Source of the DNA: Taibaiella sp.
Lineage (GTDB): Bacteria > Bacteroidota > Bacteroidia > Chitinophagales > Chitinophagaceae
Direction of reading: 5' to 3'
Assembly: GCA_016786705.1 (NCBI GenBank)
Contig: JAEUVV010000003.1
Span: 186,001 to 250,000, forward strand
Length of the DNA: 64,000 nucleotides
Shown in pieces: positions 1-7,376 of the stretch (the stretch's first letter is position 1; each line of letters begins with the position of its first letter). The translations under genes and the position numbers were made by a program. The notes under the pieces are model-generated. The model made no database searches. It saw nothing but the letters and a program-made list of their open reading frames with translations, and had not been told where the DNA came from.

Positions 1-497
1 TTCTTTTTGAAAGGTTCAAAATCCAGTGATACCGAGTTCATACAATATCTTTTACCGGTAGGCTCCGGGCCATCCTCAAAGACATGGCCCAGGTGCGCCT
101 CGCAACGACCGCATTTTACTTCCGTACGCTCCATATTATATGAGCGGTCGGTATGATAAGTCACGGCATTGGTACGTATGGGTTCAAAGAAAGAAGGCCA
201 GCCACAGGTAGTAGCAAATTTTGCGGTAGCTTTAAACAGCGCGTTACCGCATACGGCGCAGTAATAAGTCCCTTTTTCATCAAATTCATAGTATTTACCG
301 GTAAAGGCGGTTTCTGTTGCCCCTTCACGGGCTACCAGGTAAAGCTCCCGGGGCAGGATGGTTTTCCATACCTTATCCGGTACCTGCAGCTTAGTGGTAT
401 CAGTCCGGGAATAATAAGGGTTTGAGGGCGCATGTTTTTGCGCGTACAATATAGTCGTAGATAAAGCCAGGCCTATCAGCCATAGTCCTTTTTTCAT
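1..497 (-). CDS. msrB: Peptide-methionine (R)-S-oxide reductase, exported (3' end off window)
   Basis: Reduces methionine-R-sulfoxide in oxidised proteins. Reading the minus strand from ATG at 497 gives an uninterrupted frame running off the left edge after about 165 codons. A short hydrophobic N-terminus ending in YAQ suggests a signal peptide and a periplasmic location. Zinc-site cysteine pairs are visible at C80/C83 and C129/C132. The catalytic motif RYCMNSVSLDF places the active cysteine at C152. Only the last few residues should be missing. The gene is divergent from the sigma factor gene at 624, with about 125 bp of shared upstream DNA. MsrB family membership is secure; export is inferred from the N-terminus. 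Confidence 0.93.
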   Translation of the reverse strand, partial: MKKGLWLIGLALSTTILYAQKHAPSNPYYSRTDTTKLQVPDKVWKTILPRELYLVAREGATETAFTGKYYEFDEKGTYYCAVCGNALFKATAKFATTCGWPSFFEPIRTNAVTYHTDRSYNMERTEVKCGRCEAHLGHVFEDGPEPTGKRYCMNSVSLDFEPFKK

Positions 498-592
498 AAA
501 TTATCATTTCAATCATATACGAGAACGTCTGGCACCTGGATTTCCAAAAAGTTTTTTTTAGTTTATCCTACACATATATCGCTCGTTTCCAC

Positions 593-600
593 TACATTTG
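593..600 (+). promoter_or_regulatory. Bacteroidota-type -7 element before the ECF sigma gene
   Basis: TACATTTG fits the Bacteroidota housekeeping consensus TAnnTTTG and lies 23 bp before the TTG start at 624. No clear -33 TTG is seen at the usual distance, so this is a partial promoter match. Confidence 0.45.
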
Positions 601-623
601 TAAGATATCTTTTAAGAAAATAC

Positions 624-1175
624 TTGACTTCAACTATCAGGCAGGAAGAATTGGCAGCTATGCTGCGCAACAGGGAACGAAAGGCCTTCGATATCCTGTA
701 TGATAGTTACTCGGCTGCCTTATTGGGTGTGATCTGCCAGATGATCACCCCTAAAGAAAGCGCAGAAGATATCTTACAGGAAACCTTTGTAAAGATCTGG
801 AAGTATATAGACCGTTTTGATGCTTCAAAAGGCAGCCTGTATACCTGGATGCTGAATATCGCGAGAAACACGGCACTAGACGCCCTCAAATCCAAAGGGC
901 ATAAAAAACAACTCCAAAACCAAACGATCGATAATATCGTATATAATGAGAAAGGTTCTTCTGACCTGTCGCAACCGGCCGCTTCGGCCAGGCTGGACCT
1001 GAAAGACCTATCCGGTATATTGGACCAGGAAAATACTTTGCTGATCTCTAAAGCCTATTTCGAAGGATATACGCAGGCGGAGATCGCTGAAGCAACCGGC
1101 ATGCCTTTAGGAACGGTTAAAACACGCATGCGCAGTGCCTTAAAGAAGTTGAGAACATTTTTTAATGATAAATAA
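624..1175 (+). CDS. ECF-type RNA polymerase sigma factor
   Basis: A 183-residue sigma-70 family protein of extracytoplasmic function type. Region 2 spans roughly residues 25-90, with the core-binding stretch AEDILQETFVKIW followed by a typical region 2.4 (SLYTWMLNIARN). Region 4 spans about 139-180, with the helix-turn-helix YTQAEIAEATGMPLGTVKTR. The start is TTG at 624. The only nearby ATG is internal (660) and would remove conserved N-terminal residues. An anti-sigma gene follows 31 bp downstream, so the two probably form a stress-responsive pair. The inducing signal cannot be read from the sequence. The family call is secure; the target genes are unknown. Confidence 0.95.
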   Translation: MTSTIRQEELAAMLRNRERKAFDILYDSYSAALLGVICQMITPKESAEDILQETFVKIWKYIDRFDASKGSLYTWMLNIARNTALDALKSKGHKKQLQNQTIDNIVYNEKGSSDLSQPAASARLDLKDLSGILDQENTLLISKAYFEGYTQAEIAEATGMPLGTVKTRMRSALKKLRTFFNDK

Positions 1176-1206
1176 TTAATTTAGTAAAGCGTAATATAAT
1201 TTTAGT

Positions 1207-2016
1207 TTGAACACTCAGGATATCATATCATCCGGCATTATCGAAAGCTACGTACTGGGCACTGCAAGCCCGGAAGAAGTGGCTATGCTGGGTTGTATGC
1301 AACAATCTTTCCCGGAAATAAAAGCGGCGGTGCTGGAAGCCCAGCAAGCTCTTGAAGGAATGGCAAGCCACCTGGCTGTTACGCCCTCTGCCGGACTGAA
1401 AGAAAAAATCTGGGACCGCATCGAAGCGGAAACAGCCACAATAAATACTGATCCTGATACGACAACAGTAACTGCTGCCCAAGCTGCGGAGCCGCTAAAA
1501 GCCGGCAAAAGTATCGCCTGGAAAGGCTGGGCGATGGCCGCTTCCATTTTGCTGGTGCTGAGTGTCGCTGCTAATATCTATTACAACCAGGATAATACGC
1601 AAAAAGAGCGTGAGCTGGCTGCCATTACCGCGCAAAAAAATGAACAGGCCTTAAAAATGGCGGCTGCAGAAAGCAGGATCGCTATGCTGAACCAGCCGGA
1701 TATGAAAGTGGTGCGCCTCAAAGGCGCCGAAAACCACGCCACAGCCCATGCAATGGTGTTCTGGAACGAGCAGACCAAAGAAGTATATCTTGATGCCGCG
1801 GCCCTGCCTAAAGCGCCTTCCGGCAAGCAATACCAGCTCTGGGCGATGGTGAACGGCAAACCTGTAGATGCAGGCCTGTACACATCAGAGGCCGAGCTCG
1901 GCAAAGCCTTATCTACAATACCACAAGCAGAGGCTTTCGCCATTACGCTTGAAAATGCCGGCGGTAGCCCGGTGCCCACCTTATCGCAGCTGTACGTGAT
2001 CGGTACGGTCTCCTGA
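1207..2016 (+). CDS. Anti-sigma factor, RskA C-terminal domain type
   Basis: A 269-residue single-pass membrane protein expected to hold the preceding ECF sigma factor inactive. The cytoplasmic N-terminal part (1-75) contains IISSGIIESYVLGTASPEE, typical of these anti-sigma domains. A transmembrane helix lies at about 107-126, then a charged, coiled-coil-like stretch (130-165). The periplasmic RskA-type domain follows, recognisable by QYQLWAMVNGKPVDAG (208-223) and the FAITLENAGGSPVPT stretch. The start is TTG, as in the sigma gene. The stop codon is directly followed by an AT-rich repeat also found after other genes in this window. Confidence 0.9.
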   Translation: MNTQDIISSGIIESYVLGTASPEEVAMLGCMQQSFPEIKAAVLEAQQALEGMASHLAVTPSAGLKEKIWDRIEAETATINTDPDTTTVTAAQAAEPLKAGKSIAWKGWAMAASILLVLSVAANIYYNQDNTQKERELAAITAQKNEQALKMAAAESRIAMLNQPDMKVVRLKGAENHATAHAMVFWNEQTKEVYLDAAALPKAPSGKQYQLWAMVNGKPVDAGLYTSEAELGKALSTIPQAEAFAITLENAGGSPVPTLSQLYVIGTVS

Positions 2017-2125
2017 TCAATTGTAAATGATTAATGGGAGATAGGTGATTAGGTGATGATCAATTATTACTTGCCCATTTAATTTGTAATTGTTCATTCG
2101 TAATTTGTAATTGACAATTATAAAC
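2017..2125 (+). repeat. Post-stop AT-rich repeat, copy 1
   Basis: Directly after the anti-sigma stop codon lies CAATTGTAAATGATTAATGG followed by ATAGGTGAT-type text, then two copies of TAATTTGTAATTG. The first part matches, on the opposite strand, the sequence just after the ABC ATPase gene (17060-17115). Similar but looser text follows the batC-like gene and mqnD. The remaining ~80 bp up to the topoisomerase gene shows no confident promoter. Confidence 0.6.
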
Positions 2126-2208
2126 GCACATTTCACTTTTCTTTAGAATGTTTCTCTGTAGATTTATGTACGAAAGTAAAGTATATCAATCACTTAAGCC
2201 AAAAGCAT

Positions 2209-3204
2209 ATGATCTACCGGCGTTTAAAGAAAGGAAAAGGTTTTTGCTATACCGATAATACCGGTCAAAATGTTACCGACCCTGAATTAAAAGATTTCTT
2301 CAAATCCCTGGTGATCCCGCCCGCCTGGGAAAAAGTAACGATCAACAGTTCGCCCCGCGCAAAGATACAGGCTACCGGCTATGACGTCAAAGGCCGTAAG
2401 CAATACATTTATAACCCTAAATTCCGGAAAAAGCAGGATGAGCTGAAGTTTGACCGCATCATCCGCTTTGCCAAACAGCTGGAACATATGCGCCGCGTTA
2501 CGGGGCAACATTTACGCAAGCGTAAGCTGAGCCGGGACAAGGTGCTGGCGACGATGGTGCGCCTGCTGGAGGCCGCCTTCTTTCGCCCGGGCAACGAGTA
2601 TTACCGCAAAGAGAATCAGAGCTTTGGACTCACCACGCTGCGCAGCAAGCACCTGGAGATACGGGGTAATGAAATGATCTTTACTTTCCGGGGTAAATCG
2701 GGTCAGGACCAAGAAAAACATATTATGGATGCCCGGCTGACCAGGATCGTGCAGGAGCTGGATGAGCTGCCGGGCTACGAGATCTTTAAATACCTCGACG
2801 AGGAGGACAAGCTCCACGATATCCGCAGTAATGATCTGAACCAATACATCCGGGAGGTAATGGGCGAGGAGTTTTCGGCCAAAGATTTCCGTACCTGGGC
2901 GGGCACAGTCATTGCCGCAATGGCCCTGGACGAGATCGGCGCCGTGCAACCTGAAGAACAGCAACGGTTGAAGAAAAACATCCGGGATGCTGTAGTCACG
3001 GTTAGCGAAAAACTGGGGAATACACCTGCCATTGCCAGGAGCTCGTATATCGATCCGAGGGTGATCACCCATTACACGCAGGGCCGTACCTTAGCGAATA
3101 TGAATCGTTCGGTAAAGAGATTGCTCAAAAACAATGAACAGCTTTCGGTAGAAGAGTTAGGCGTTTTATGCCTGTTGCGCAAACGTTTGGATAAAACCAC
3201 CTAA
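2209..3204 (+). CDS. DNA topoisomerase IB (poxvirus/bacterial type)
   Basis: Relaxes supercoils through a 3'-phosphotyrosine intermediate without ATP. The 331 residues match the usual length of bacterial type IB enzymes. The N-terminal domain starts MIYRRLKKGKGFCY and contains VIPPAW. Catalytic-domain motifs in order are LTTLRSKHLEI with R145, the K163 region, KDFRTWAGT with R228, and ARSSYIDPRVI with catalytic Y280. The position of the vaccinia active-site histidine, nine residues before the tyrosine, is N271 in LGNTPAIARSSY. An asparagine here is, from memory, usual in bacterial members. The gene stands alone between the sigma/anti-sigma pair and a convergent serine hydrolase gene. Confidence 0.93.
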   Translation: MIYRRLKKGKGFCYTDNTGQNVTDPELKDFFKSLVIPPAWEKVTINSSPRAKIQATGYDVKGRKQYIYNPKFRKKQDELKFDRIIRFAKQLEHMRRVTGQHLRKRKLSRDKVLATMVRLLEAAFFRPGNEYYRKENQSFGLTTLRSKHLEIRGNEMIFTFRGKSGQDQEKHIMDARLTRIVQELDELPGYEIFKYLDEEDKLHDIRSNDLNQYIREVMGEEFSAKDFRTWAGTVIAAMALDEIGAVQPEEQQRLKKNIRDAVVTVSEKLGNTPAIARSSYIDPRVITHYTQGRTLANMNRSVKRLLKNNEQLSVEELGVLCLLRKRLDKTT

Positions 3205-3213
3205 AGAAGTGAA

Positions 3214-4296
3214 CTATCTTAATAGCTTACTGGCTTTTACTATTTTCCGGGCCTCCTGTTCAAAGTAATAGGCGATCTCAAAGTTTTCATGGGCTACATT
3301 TTCAAGCACGATAACACTCGTTTTGCTGCCCGGGTAATATAAATTAACCGCTGTAAAACCTTCAGCCGGGTGAAAACCCGTATGCCCTATTTCTTTTATG
3401 CTATCTTTATCATTGATGCGCAGGCCGTAACCATAACCAATAGGCTCGTTGCCAAAGAGCGGGTGCGCATTGGTCATTTCGTAAGAGGTCATCAATTTAT
3501 AAGTAGCCGGCTTTAATAGTTTACCGCCATGCAGGTTTTCATTCCACCTGGCCAGGTCGGGCGCGGTAACGATGAGGTGGCTGCCGAAACAATGCGTAGC
3601 ATCAAAACTTAACTGTTCATGTCTCGCTACCGTTCCATCTGTTTTGATCGTATGGCCTTTACTTAAAAGTTTACTGTTGTCTGCACTAGGGTAGGCGCTG
3701 TGCTCCATGCCGCACTTATTGAAGAGGTCCGTTACTAAAGTTTCAAAAGACTTACCACTTTGCTGTTCCAGTATCAATCCTGCTACCGCGTAGCCCACAT
3801 TGGAATAGCTGAATGCCTTGCCCGGCCTGAATTTCAGGGGCAGGTCCGGGTTGTCGCTTTGCAGCCCGGAAGTATGGTTCAGCAATTGATGTAGGTTTAT
3901 GGTATCGGCCCATGGATATTTAAAGCCGGGCAGGTACTTCCGGATTGGGACCTGCAGGTCAATCGTTCCTTTATCCACTTCCTGCAAAACCAGGGTGGCC
4001 GTAATTTGCTTGGCAATGGACATGGTCGAAAATTGGTCGCCGATCTCCAGTGCTGTTTTTTTATTGAAATCCGAAAAACCATGTGCTTTTGTATACATAA
4101 CTTTCCCGTTTTGCTGTATCAGCACTACGCCGTTAAAACTTCGCGGATCAGTTGCTTTGATTAAGCTGTCTATATTAGCAGAATAATCATCCGTTTGTTT
4201 TACCGCGGTAGTCGTACCTTTTTTAACCGGGGCACTTGTACAGGCAGCAAAAAAGAGGGCTAGCGCCAGCAAGCTGAGCTTGAATTGGTGTTTCAT
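3214..4296 (-). CDS. Serine hydrolase lipoprotein, beta-lactamase/DD-peptidase fold
   Basis: A 360-residue protein of the class C beta-lactamase-like serine hydrolase family. A hydrophobic N-terminus ends in FFAACTS, a probable lipobox with C19. The nucleophile motif SIAK is at 93-96 (S93, K96), the YSN motif at 164-166, and an HTG triad in place of KTG at 305-307. The substrate is unknown; such proteins include esterases and peptidases as well as lactamases, so resistance should not be assumed. Two small genes of the same orientation lie upstream (4376-5357). A decayed copy of its 3' third lies at 5565-5800. Confidence 0.9.
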   Translation of the reverse strand: MKHQFKLSLLALALFFAACTSAPVKKGTTTAVKQTDDYSANIDSLIKATDPRSFNGVVLIQQNGKVMYTKAHGFSDFNKKTALEIGDQFSTMSIAKQITATLVLQEVDKGTIDLQVPIRKYLPGFKYPWADTINLHQLLNHTSGLQSDNPDLPLKFRPGKAFSYSNVGYAVAGLILEQQSGKSFETLVTDLFNKCGMEHSAYPSADNSKLLSKGHTIKTDGTVARHEQLSFDATHCFGSHLIVTAPDLARWNENLHGGKLLKPATYKLMTSYEMTNAHPLFGNEPIGYGYGLRINDKDSIKEIGHTGFHPAEGFTAVNLYYPGSKTSVIVLENVAHENFEIAYYFEQEARKIVKASKLLR

Positions 4297-4375
4297 TAGC
4301 TTTTGGCAGAATCGTTTAAGACCACTAATTTAAGTTGCTTTATTGAATTGCCCCCCGAAACTTTGGACCAACCTT

Positions 4376-4888
4376 TTAAGGGCGCAGGCTAAATAGTTTA
4401 ATGCACAAAGGAACAAGCCCGATGGAGATAGCGATAAAAATAGCTACCCTTACATAGTTCAGGGTTTGCCAGAGTGCAGTCCTGCTGACCAGGTCTTTAC
4501 CCAGCGATGGCTCCTCGGCTACTTTTTGAAAATCGATGATATTAGGCGCGAAGAAGGCAAGCGTCCAGACCCTCACGGCCATATGAAGCACAAAGAGGAT
4601 CAAGAGCCAGTTCCTGACCGGGTCTATTTTCCAGCAGAAAATAATGGCCAGAATAAAAGTGACCTCGTGCAGGGAGTGCAGGATGATCCAGAAATTTTTA
4701 AGACTGGTGCCGGGTCCGTCCAGCAGGAGTCTGAAGTTGTCCGGTGGCGACAGCGTCCATTTGGGTACGAGTATAAAAGTTTCAAAAATTTGCGCGCCGT
4801 TCATTAAGAAATAGAGCAGGGTGCTGATGCAGAGCCAGAGCTCAGCCCGGTTCAGGTAACTTAAAGATATATTTTCCATTTTAATCAT
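4376..4888 (-). CDS. Unrecognised multi-pass membrane protein next to a MarR regulator
   Basis: A 170-residue protein with about four hydrophobic segments: near residues 15-40 (WLCISTLLYFLMNG), 66-85 (NFWIILHSLHEVTFILAIIF), 93-115 and 145-165. I do not recognise the family. The ATG at 4888 overlaps the end of the MarR gene by 8 bp; a second ATG at 4879 would remove the overlap. Overlapping genes suggest co-transcription, so it may be controlled by the MarR regulator. That is an inference from position only. Confidence 0.7.
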   Translation of the reverse strand: MIKMENISLSYLNRAELWLCISTLLYFLMNGAQIFETFILVPKWTLSPPDNFRLLLDGPGTSLKNFWIILHSLHEVTFILAIIFCWKIDPVRNWLLILFVLHMAVRVWTLAFFAPNIIDFQKVAEEPSLGKDLVSRTALWQTLNYVRVAIFIAISIGLVPLCIKLFSLRP

Positions 4889-5357
4889 TTTGATTTTCGT
4901 TTAACTGATGCGTAGTGGCTTTCATGATTTCAGTGGCTTTGGTAAAATAGCGTTCAATGATTTGAATTTCCTGTTCCGTAAACGTGTTGAACAGGGCACT
5001 TGTTTTTTCCTGCAGTTCGCTGAAGATCGGTTGCAGAAGGCGCATACTATTTTCCAGGTTGGGGATGATCATCACCTTGCGGCGATCGTTCGGAGTGAAC
5101 TGCCTTTCGAGCAGCTGTTTCTTTTCGAGGCGGTCTATGAGGCCGGTGACCGCGCCGGTGGTGAGACCGGTGAGTTTGGCTATATCGCCTGCGGTAAGCG
5201 CTTTATGTTGCAGGATCAATCCCAGGTATTTATGGTCTGCGCCGGAGAGGCCGGCTTTGCGGGCGATGGCCTCGTGCATGAAGATGGAAGCATCCGAGTA
5301 CATCCGGCTTGCTTTCCGGAATTGCTCTATGGCTTTGTTGTGTGCTTTTTTGCTCAT
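4881..5357 (-). CDS. MarR-family transcriptional regulator
   Basis: A 158-residue winged-helix regulator of usual MarR length. The DNA-binding part is clear: ALTAGDIAKLTGLTTGAV (helix-turn-helix, near 53-70), then GLIDRLEKKQLLERQ and the wing sequence TPNDRRKVMI. N- and C-terminal helices would form the dimer interface. The gene overlaps the downstream membrane-protein gene and probably regulates it and itself; members often respond to small aromatic ligands. It is the last ordinary chromosomal gene before the decayed hydrolase copy and the AT-rich island. Confidence 0.9.
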   Translation of the reverse strand: MSKKAHNKAIEQFRKASRMYSDASIFMHEAIARKAGLSGADHKYLGLILQHKALTAGDIAKLTGLTTGAVTGLIDRLEKKQLLERQFTPNDRRKVMIIPNLENSMRLLQPIFSELQEKTSALFNTFTEQEIQIIERYFTKATEIMKATTHQLNENQND

Positions 5358-5564
5358 TATCTAAATATCTTAGACACAAAGATAATTATTTGCTAAGATA
5401 TAAAGAAGAGATTTTCGGTGAATGCTGGGAGAGGGGCGGTGAATTGATTTTCAATGTAGGCGGCTATAATGTAAAAAGCTGCTCAAGAATGATGAGCATT
5501 AGGTAGAGGAGTTAAGTGTTTTATGTTTGTTAAGGAAGCGATTGATAAGGAAGGCTAGCGATCA

Positions 5565-5800
5565 AGCTATTGCAATAGCTTACTTCCTTTTGATATTCTG
5601 CGATCTCCTTTTCAAAATAATATGCCATATCGGAGTTCTAATTCGCTACATTTTCCATGACCACAACACTGGTTTTTATAGCATGATATATAAATTAATC
5701 GCAGTAAATCTTTCGCCGAGATGAAAACAGATGTGACCGATTTGCTGAAAAATTTTTTCCTGAAATACACTCTATGTAAATCCGCTTTCACAGTATAAAC
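5565..5800 (-). pseudogene. Decayed C-terminal fragment of a second serine hydrolase
   Basis: Reading the minus strand gives IGHICFHLGERFTAINLY, then after a frameshift KTSVVVMENVAN, a stop, and NSDMAYYFEKEIAEYQKE. These match in order IGHTGFHPAEGFTAVNLY, KTSVIVLENVAH and NFEIAYYFEQEARKI of the intact hydrolase at 3214-4296. A further in-frame stop lies near 5780. The rest of the gene is absent: homology fades at about 5800, close to the AT-rich island. This is a relic of a tandem or related copy, with at least one frameshift and two stops. The gap from 5358 to 5564 shows nothing else I can name. Confidence 0.85.
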
Positions 5801-5843
5801 AATTAATTGTCTTCTTTTTCTAAAGTTGAAGAAATTGCAGATT

Positions 5844-6941
5844 TTATGCTAAGCATTTTATATTAAGTTTGTCAATACAATCTTTTAGTAAATATGAGAT
5901 ATGAAGTAGGTTGTTTTTCTCTTGCAATGCAAGATTAGTAAAAGCACTTTTATATTCTTCTTTTACTTTGTAAAGGCAAAGGAGAATTTCATCTTCATTT
6001 AAATTTAGAGATTTCAAATAATCCTTATCTAATCGCACTTTTTCATTTTCAGAAAAAAAAGCAATGTTTTTTCTTTCCTCTAACCAGCCATTAATTATCC
6101 CCTTCTTCCAAACCTCAATACCAATTAAATCTTCCATAGTTGTTTCAAATCGAATTCCTTTAGCTTTAAGTGATTTCAATAAAATAGAGTACTTATACGA
6201 CGTTTTTAACAATGAAAAAGTTTTATCTTCAGCAGAATTATTTGAAACTACTCTATTTATATTTTCTATTGATTTTTGGCCTTTAATATCATTGTCAAAT
6301 AATCCAACGGATTTTATATATATTCCATTTTCTTTTTTATTCAGAGACTTACTCCAGATCAAAATTTTACGTTCTACCCAATCCACTCCACCCCCATAGG
6401 CAACACAGTCTATTTTAACCTTATTGATTTTATCAGGAAAATAGAACTCAAGAGTTCTATTTAGTAATTTGCTGTCATTAATTCCTTCAACAAAAATTGT
6501 TTCAATTGTATACTGAGATAAATTCGATTTAATCAAATTAATATGAAAAATTAAATCGCGTAAGTAGATCTTCCATTCTTCTCGTGACATGTCATAATAA
6601 CAAACCTTCCATATTTGATTAAAATTAGAAATAAAGTTTTTATGTTGAGTTAATCCCAGAATGTATAATGGTACATTTAACTTTTTTCTGACTTTATAAA
6701 TTTCGCCTACTAAAATCTCACCACCATTATCAATCAAATTACCACCATCATGAAAAGGCATTAAAATGTCTGAAATAAGTAAATGATACTTATTTCCTTT
6801 TAAATAGTCGATTGCTTCGGAAATACTTAATGCTTGATCTATTTTTAGTGGAACATTAACCTTATCTTTTATAGTATCAATAATATTATATATTTTAACT
6901 AAGTCATCATCTACGATTAAAACAGATATATTGGGACTCAT
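5844..6941 (-). CDS. dtcC: Response regulator with TOPRIM effector domain (Detocs DtcC-like)
   Basis: A 365-residue two-domain protein. Residues 1-130 are a receiver: acidic triad D11-D12-D13, phosphoacceptor D58 in LLISDILMP, and T98 in ILGLT. Residues 145-260 look like a TOPRIM domain: IFVEGINDSKLL with catalytic E152, YGGG at 182-185, and VGLFDNDIKG with the DxD pair D216/D218, as in OLD-type nucleases and topoisomerases. The C-terminal ~100 residues are helical and unrecognised. The ATG directly abuts the stop of the single-receiver gene. In Detocs anti-phage systems this position holds receiver-effector DtcC, most often with an ATP-cleaving PNP domain. A metal-dependent nuclease role for this variant is inferred. 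Confidence 0.82.
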   Translation of the reverse strand: MSPNISVLIVDDDLVKIYNIIDTIKDKVNVPLKIDQALSISEAIDYLKGNKYHLLISDILMPFHDGGNLIDNGGEILVGEIYKVRKKLNVPLYILGLTQHKNFISNFNQIWKVCYYDMSREEWKIYLRDLIFHINLIKSNLSQYTIETIFVEGINDSKLLNRTLEFYFPDKINKVKIDCVAYGGGVDWVERKILIWSKSLNKKENGIYIKSVGLFDNDIKGQKSIENINRVVSNNSAEDKTFSLLKTSYKYSILLKSLKAKGIRFETTMEDLIGIEVWKKGIINGWLEERKNIAFFSENEKVRLDKDYLKSLNLNEDEILLCLYKVKEEYKSAFTNLALQEKNNLLHISYLLKDCIDKLNIKCLA

Positions 6942-7376
6942 TTACTGTAGTTTTCTTATTAGGCTTGATAATATATTTTTCCAACTGTCATTTGTAGATT
7001 CGTAATATACCCCATCTATGTAAAAGTCATACGTTTGCTTGTATTCTGAATTTTTTTGCTGAAAAGTTAAAACTTCATTATTAATGGGAAATTTATCAAA
7101 CATCGTAAATAATACTACAGGAACATGAATTTTTTTTCTTTTCATTTCACGTAGTATTCTTTCTCCACCAAAAGGTTCATAATTTTGATTAATATCATTT
7201 TTTGTTTCTTCCCAGAGAGGAATGGTCATATCAAGAATTAACAAGTCATATGTGTTTTTTTTCAAAGAATCCAATCCTGATTGAAAAGACTCTTTAATCT
7301 CCACCTCATTTCCTTCTAAGAAAATAGATAGCTTTTCCTTTTTTACTTTATCGTCCTCAATTATTAGTATTTTCAT
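6942..7376 (-). CDS. dtcB: Stand-alone receiver domain protein (Detocs DtcB-like)
   Basis: A 144-residue protein consisting of one receiver domain: acidic pair D8/D9 in IIEDD, phosphoacceptor D49 in LLILDMTIP, and T91 in VVLFTMF. The loop after D49 is longer than usual before GGERIL. The lysine normally found after strand 5 is not visible; YYES stands there. No output domain is present. It overlaps the kinase-like gene by 20 bp and its TAA touches the ATG of the receiver-TOPRIM gene, so the three are almost certainly co-translated. In Detocs, DtcB is a phosphate buffer that drains signal from the kinase and prevents accidental activation of DtcC. The role here is by analogy. Confidence 0.8.
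   Translation of the reverse strand: MKILIIEDDKVKKEKLSIFLEGNEVEIKESFQSGLDSLKKNTYDLLILDMTIPLWEETKNDINQNYEPFGGERILREMKRKKIHVPVVLFTMFDKFPINNEVLTFQQKNSEYKQTYDFYIDGVYYESTNDSWKNILSSLIRKLQ

Noticed and set aside
3214..4296. Serine hydrolase as an antibiotic-resistance beta-lactamase
   Set aside because: The motifs fit the broad serine hydrolase family, with HTG in place of KTG and a lipoprotein signal; resistance cannot be inferred.
5396..5560. Possible small gene or attachment site between marR and the pseudogene
   Set aside because: Short frames lack protein character, and no direct repeat matching the other island edge was found.
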